From Azadirachta indica (lineage: Eukaryota > Streptophyta > Magnoliopsida > Sapindales > Meliaceae): 64,000 nt of DNA. The position numbers and the translations under genes are program-made. Each line of letters starts with the position of its first letter. The first letter of the stretch is position 1. The stretch spans positions 17,272,457-17,336,456 of the forward strand of contig CM040442.1 in assembly GCA_022749755.1 (NCBI GenBank). Direction: 5' to 3'. A model generated the notes under the pieces. The model saw only the letters and a list, made by a program, of their open reading frames with translations, made no database searches and was not told the DNA's origin. Below are positions 59,007-64,000 of the stretch, in pieces.

Positions 59007-59650
59007 ATACTAACTCAGCCCTTTTTATAGAAGTGGAAAACTATCGCTTTCTCAAATCTTTTATTTTTTTGGCATTAATTAGAGTAAGTCGGCATACATG
59101 AATTGATGTTGACAATTTGAGGATAGCATAGAAGATTACAATTATACTCCTTGCATTTACTTATTTGACCCAAAAAAAAGGAATTTAGGTATTTTTTTTT
59201 TACTCTATGCATATCTCCAAAACTTCAAAAAGATATACTTCCTCTAATTTTTAAATAGAAATGAAAATTAAATTTTACCAATTATTTTCCTAATGCTTTG
59301 ATTATTCAAATGAACATTAGTTTAAAATTATGATCTTTTTATTAGCATTTTACTTTATTTTCACTTCATAGTGCCCAATTAATAATTTACCCCTAGCATT
59401 CATCTATTAATATTTTAAACACATGTTTAACACTCTATATCTAACCTTATTTACAAATATTTTAAGATAATACAATATTTTATCTTTCTTTGATATCATT
59501 ATATATATATTAAAAAATTAATTATAATCAAATGTTATGATTTGTATTTGTTTAATTTGTTGGACAAAGATAACAAGAAGACTTCTAAGCGAAAAAAGAA
59601 CTAAAAATGAAAGTTAAATATCATTGCAAAATTGTTATAATAAATAAGCT
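59007..59650. repeat. Array spacer block, unit E, resumed
   Basis: Matches unit A 17315-17940 in order: CCTTTTTATAGAAG, GGCATTAATTAGAGTA, GAGGATAGCATAGAAGATTA, AACACTCTATATCTAACC and TGTTATAATAAATAAG. The match stops abruptly at about 59650. Confidence 0.75.
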
Positions 59651-61660
59651 ATTGTTTGCAAGAGAAATCTATCATAATCTACATGTCGAGTCATGATTGG
59701 TTGATCGCCTACATAGACCCGGTATTGCTCTCGGTGGTCTTTAATATCACTATGTCTTTAGATCAAAATCGAGCTTTCATACCCCCTTTTTTGAGTTGTA
59801 AGGATTAAGGATCACTATGTCCCTTAAATCACACTTGGTGGTTGGAGAATGGCTATTGTCGCTTATGTACTTAAACTATACTTAGAAAAAGCATGGAATC
59901 AAATTATAAATTCACGGTGTGTGTGAGAGCAAGCTAGTCCCAGTATGTATGCAAGGAAACACAATGGTTTAATCAGAAATCGTAATTATGAAGCAATCAG
60001 ATTGATATTTGAAGGAACTCGCTCACAGTGGTATTTAATACGACCAATTACGATTGACAAAATAATGTTACGGACAAGGTGATTTTGGTGGCTAAAATAA
60101 TCAGGGTAAGCTTAGAAAATGTAGGAATGACAATAGAGCAATAGTGTAGTGTCTATGGTTGACAAGAGTGACAAATAATTGTTGTAAGATAAGCCAAGAA
60201 TCAAGAGTGTTGTCCTAAAGGGGAAGGTGCTTATCGAAGACATGATTCTAGGCTGATGAAAATCAGACCTAGATTATATGATTCGATGACACTCTAATAT
60301 GATATAGTGATGTTTTGACAATGTGTGAATGTCCTCCCCTTGGATGTGGAGTCATGGTTTAATAGTGTGTGAAGTAGAGTTGTAGTAGAATAAGATTAGC
60401 TCATGTAATCTTATTCTAATACAAGTCAAATTCTCTTAAGATGACTTTATTTAGGAATTAAATTAGTATAATTTAATCGTATTTGAAAAAAAGTCCAAAG
60501 ATTTATACTTATAATAAAATATTTATTTTAATAACGGACTTTAAAATTTTTGGGTTTTAAAAAGAAAAATCTTTTTGGGCTTTTGTGTTCCTTATACATT
60601 AACTTAATCATATAATGGATTTTTTCAGCCTAAATGGCCCCAAAATAGACTAGGCCTAGGACATTATATCAATTTAAGCTAAATTTTATACTACACCATC
60701 CACACCACGGCCCCAAAGCTAAATCTTTTTGTACTTTTGTATACATTACTTGATAAAACGACATAGGTTTGGCTTCGGTTTTGACTTAATGCCATTGTCA
60801 TCTATCTTGACCTTCCCCTTACACTCTTATTTCTAAATGGTTATATGAATGCAAATATAAAAGTATAAAATCATACTTGGACATATCTTAACACTAATGT
60901 TTTAGTAGATTATTTTACTTCTAGTAAGCCTAGCATGAACACGCATAATTATACTTGCCTTAATGTATTTGTGCTTTCACTATTTCCTACATTTCGTTAG
61001 ATTTTACATATAGAATGTGAAGTAGCTATTTTTACGCTAACTTTATTTTGTAGACTTTCAAATATATCTTGATGGTAGTTGGTGGTATGATCAATAATAC
61101 CGATAGTTATACCACTGATGTGCATGTTTGTTAGTTGGAATAAATCATAAATTGAATACACCTGTAATTGGAAGGGAGATTAGGCATACCATAATAATAA
61201 TGTTACAAAGTCATGTTTACTTGTATGTATCCCAAGACATTGCTTTCCATTCTTCAATACCTACAAGCAATGTTACTTTTGTCTAGGCAAAATAGCTATA
61301 AGGTTATGTCATTCTAAGCATTTGAGAAATTTCTTACACAAATATGAGAAGTTTATGGATATCTTGTGACTGTGGTGATAATAAGAGATCAATTTTGCTA
61401 GACATATAAGAATAATATTTTTAAAAGGAAAAGCATAGTCCTAACCTCTCATGATTTCTTAGATAATGGTTGGTATTGCAATTAAATTGTTTTATACTAC
61501 TGAGTTGTGTTTAAAATTATAAAATCTCAAAATTAATCTTACAAAAATTCTTAAATTTCAACTTTAATTAAAAAATAAAATTGTTAAAATCAAAATTTTT
61601 TCTTTTCATTACTTTATTACATTTGATTTATATTTTTTTTATAAATTATTTTAAGTAAGC

Positions 61661-61745
61661 ATATATTATATTATATTATATTATATTATATTATATTATA
61701 TATATTATATTATATTATATATTATATATATTATATTATATTATT
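61661..61745. repeat. TTATA pentanucleotide microsatellite
   Basis: About 85 bp of TTATA units with two or three TATAT interruptions. Both strands are almost pure A and T. Confidence 0.92.
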
Positions 61746-62022
61746 CACCTGTTATAACTTCATTATTAGATTATAAATAGGTGCGATGTTATTACCTACT
61801 AGTATAGTACCTAAATATATATTAAACACTTAAATTAATTTTTATTCATTATATTTACTCTGTACATTTTAATCATTTGCATTACTACAGTATTTTTAAT
61901 AATAAATTTATCAAATGTACAAAACTATTTTTAAAATTCACAGCACTTTAATAAATAAAATTTACTAAATACTAAACTAATTTTCTTTAAAACTGATTAT
62001 TTTTACAATATAGCAGAGAGCG

Positions 62023-62118
62023 GATTATTTTAAAATTTGCACCAATCCCAAAATAATCCTTAATAAGCAAGATTATTTTAAAATTTGCACCAATCCCAAA
62101 ATAATCCTTAATAAGCAA
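62023..62118. repeat. Exact 48 bp tandem duplication
   Basis: Copy 1 is 62023-62070 and copy 2 is 62071-62118, identical base for base. The unit starts GATTATTTTAAAATTTGCAC and ends AATAAGCAA. It contains TTATTTT and AAAATAA words in inverted order, so each copy can pair with itself. Confidence 0.92.
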
Positions 62119-62859
62119 GTAGTAGAGAATCAAGCAGAGAAATTTTGGTACTAATTAATTATTCAATTAACAAAAGTAATTAAAGAGCATAAATTGATTT
62201 GATCATGGCATGTATGAATGAACTATATGTCCTTGTTCGCTTAAAGTAATCAAAATATTTTTATCTTAATGTTTAATTGATTGAATTAATTAAACATGCT
62301 TTTTTGTTAGTTTAATAATGATTTTAAGACATTTTCTTTATTCAAGTCGTTGTTTGGTTTGCCTTTTACATGAAGTAAAAAGGCTTCTTTAATGTTAAAT
62401 GTTCTTTTCAATTTTTGTGATTTTGTTTAGTTGGCATTTGAGAAAAGATTTTAGAAATTAAAAAAAAAACATTTTTATTGAATTATAAGATTAAATTATG
62501 TAACCTCAAATTATTCCACTCTAAATATTTTACATTATTTTCTTATAATATAACATTAAAAATTTGTCTGTTAAAATAATTATACAAATTATTGGTTACA
62601 ACTAAAAAATTAATAAATTTTTATTCAAAGTTCTACTTATAAAAAAGACCATCCAAAAAATTTTACTTAAAAAGTTATTACAAGCAGACACCAAGTAAAA
62701 GTTCAAAAAAATCTAAATAAATTTGTTATATATCTTTCCATAAATATATTTCAAGAAAAGAAAATAAGATTCATATATTTAGAATTCAAAATGATTCAAA
62801 ATTTAGTCAAAAAAATATATACTATCATAGTGCTACCATCGAATAAATATAATAATTAC

Positions 62860-63110
62860 TTCATTTCTTATATAAAATTTGTTCATATGAAAAAAAAATT
62901 ATTAATTTCTTATAAGTTAATTATTGGATGATCATTATTGATAAATTAGGTGTGTTTTATGAAAGTTATTAGTTAGTTATGGCATTATTCGTATTTTTCT
63001 ATCAAATAATTTGATAGTGAATACATTAATTAAGCAATATAAAACTAAAAATAAAAAAATCAGTTGTTTAATAATATTAACTAAATATACTAAATTAGTA
63101 ACTTAATAAG
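62860..63110. repeat. Array spacer block, unit E, final part
   Basis: Matches 18640-18890 and 25800-26040: TATAAAATTTGTTCATAT, GTTAATTATTGGATGATCAT, AATACATTAATTAAGCAATA. This shows the array spacer resumes after the unidentified segment. Confidence 0.65.
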
Positions 63111-64000
63111 TATACTCCGATTGAGAATTTTCAATTTTTTAAAATTATAACTGACCCCTTATAGAATACTATGTAAAATAGGACTGAACCTGTGAGTTTT
63201 GGTCTACTCCCATTCAATTTTCTGAGCTCTAAATTTCTTTTCCAATCCTATATATGATAATATATATAATATATTTGCTTGTTCACTAAAAGATAATCGC
63301 GAAATTAATTTGAGCTCAATCAATAATAATAAAATATTACAAATTATGAATTGTCAATGAAAAATGTTAAAAGAATTTTAACTCCACACCTTATTAATGA
63401 TTTTAACTTTAAGGAGTTTTAATAAATTTTTACTATTAAATTAAAATAAAATTATATTAAGATTTCAGGAAAAAAAAAAAAAAGACAATGCTATTAGTTG
63501 AATGTTGTATATTGCCAATTCAACCCTTTTTTATATATAACTGAATTAATTAAATTTAATTTTCTAATTTTTAGATCCATACAATTATGGCCCCATAACT
63601 ATGAATGTTTTGAATTTTCTTAATGACTTTAAAAACTATCTGTGTATCTTAGGGAATATTGTCCCTAGCTTCTCATGTCAACCTCAAATAATTATAGGCT
63701 AAAATAAATAATTCAAATAAATTTAAAAGAGTACGTTGGAGACAATTGTTTTTTTACTCAATTTTAAAAACACAACAGAAGAGTGATTAAGCATTTTTTT
63801 AATTAGTATTTTTATTTAAAAGAAGAAAATAAAAAAGATGTTTTCAATTTAACATTTCATAAATTCAAGAATGTGTTTAGTAATATTCTCTAAAAATTGT
63901 ATTATGAAAGCAGTATTTGTAAAATATGTCTAGTAGAAATATGTTGAAGATTTGAATTTCAATAATTTTATTTACTAAATATTATGTAATAATTAACATT
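63111..64000. other. AT-rich right end of window
   Basis: Weak spacer-like words (TTTTACTATTAAATTAAAAT near 63428, GCCAATTCAACCC near 63518) suggest more eroded array spacer. No gene is seen. Confidence 0.4.

Larger units (their letters stand above)
59651..62860. other. Unidentified insertion-like segment (about 3.2 kb)
   Basis: Not present at the matching place in units A or D, where spacer continues without a break. The first 1.4 kb is less AT-rich than the spacer (for example GACCCGGTATTGCTCTCGG near 59717), which suggests a transposon or captured sequence. No open frame, LTR end, primer site or protein motif could be recognised. It includes a microsatellite at 61661-61745 and a 48 bp tandem duplication at 62023-62118. 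Confidence 0.45.

Noticed and set aside
1..64000. tRNA, rRNA or known small RNA genes
   Set aside because: Reading by eye gave no convincing tRNA box pairs or rRNA segments; tRNA-like words found were retroelement primer binding sites. A covariance-model scan would be decisive.
1..64000. A new defence, toxin or biosynthetic gene system
   Set aside because: All coding sequence I can support belongs to GLR channels or transposable elements; nothing else shows an extended constrained frame.

Overview
This window is AT-rich eudicot nuclear DNA. It has no bacterial or organellar features. It shows split genes with GT-AG introns, plant Ty1/copia, Ty3/gypsy and Athila-type retroelements, a LINE, hAT- and Mutator-type miniature elements, and AT microsatellites. 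The one gene family present is the plant glutamate receptor-like (GLR) ion channel family, most like clade II (clade by inference). The species cannot be named from the sequence.

The window is a decaying tandem array. Units consisting of spacer, promoter block, GLR gene and spacer recur at least five times on the + strand. They are called A, D, B, C and E here, from left to right. Unit B (30621-33962) is the only copy with all five exons open and all eight splice sites canonical. It predicts an 879-residue receptor channel. Unit A (12547-16515) is its close sister but is broken by a hAT element in exon 1, two lost splice donors and a stop codon in transmembrane segment M3. Unit D keeps the promoter and about the first 12 codons, which are separated by a 1.7 kb solo LTR. 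Unit C is older and carries frameshifts and stops. It is split in exon 4 by a 5'-truncated LINE that itself received a copia element. Unit E keeps only promoter-like sequence.

Layout: 1-4.76 kb, degenerate Ty3/gypsy pol and 3' LTR; 4.8-10.7 kb, array spacer and MITE-like debris; 10.7-20.7 kb, unit A and its downstream spacer; 20.8-26.2 kb, unit D; 26.7-29.9 kb, large foldback element, LTR-like fragment with a hAT MITE, unidentified debris; 29.9-35.05 kb, unit B with a Mutator-type foldback element just downstream; 35.05-42.2 kb, rearranged Athila-like complex (two primer binding sites, three LTR-like parts, gag and protease remnants); 42.2-53.3 kb, unit C with nested LINE and copia; 53.3-63.1 kb, unit E spacer interrupted by a second copia (55.0-59.0 kb) and by about 3.2 kb of unidentified DNA.

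I found no evidence of a new enzymatic or defence system. What stands out is: a tandem GLR cluster in which each copy is disabled in a different, datable way; a 10-codon uORF kept in three copies; mosaic divergence between A and B that looks like gene conversion; and several long foldback elements close to the surviving gene. All comparisons were made by eye, so percentages and block edges are approximate.
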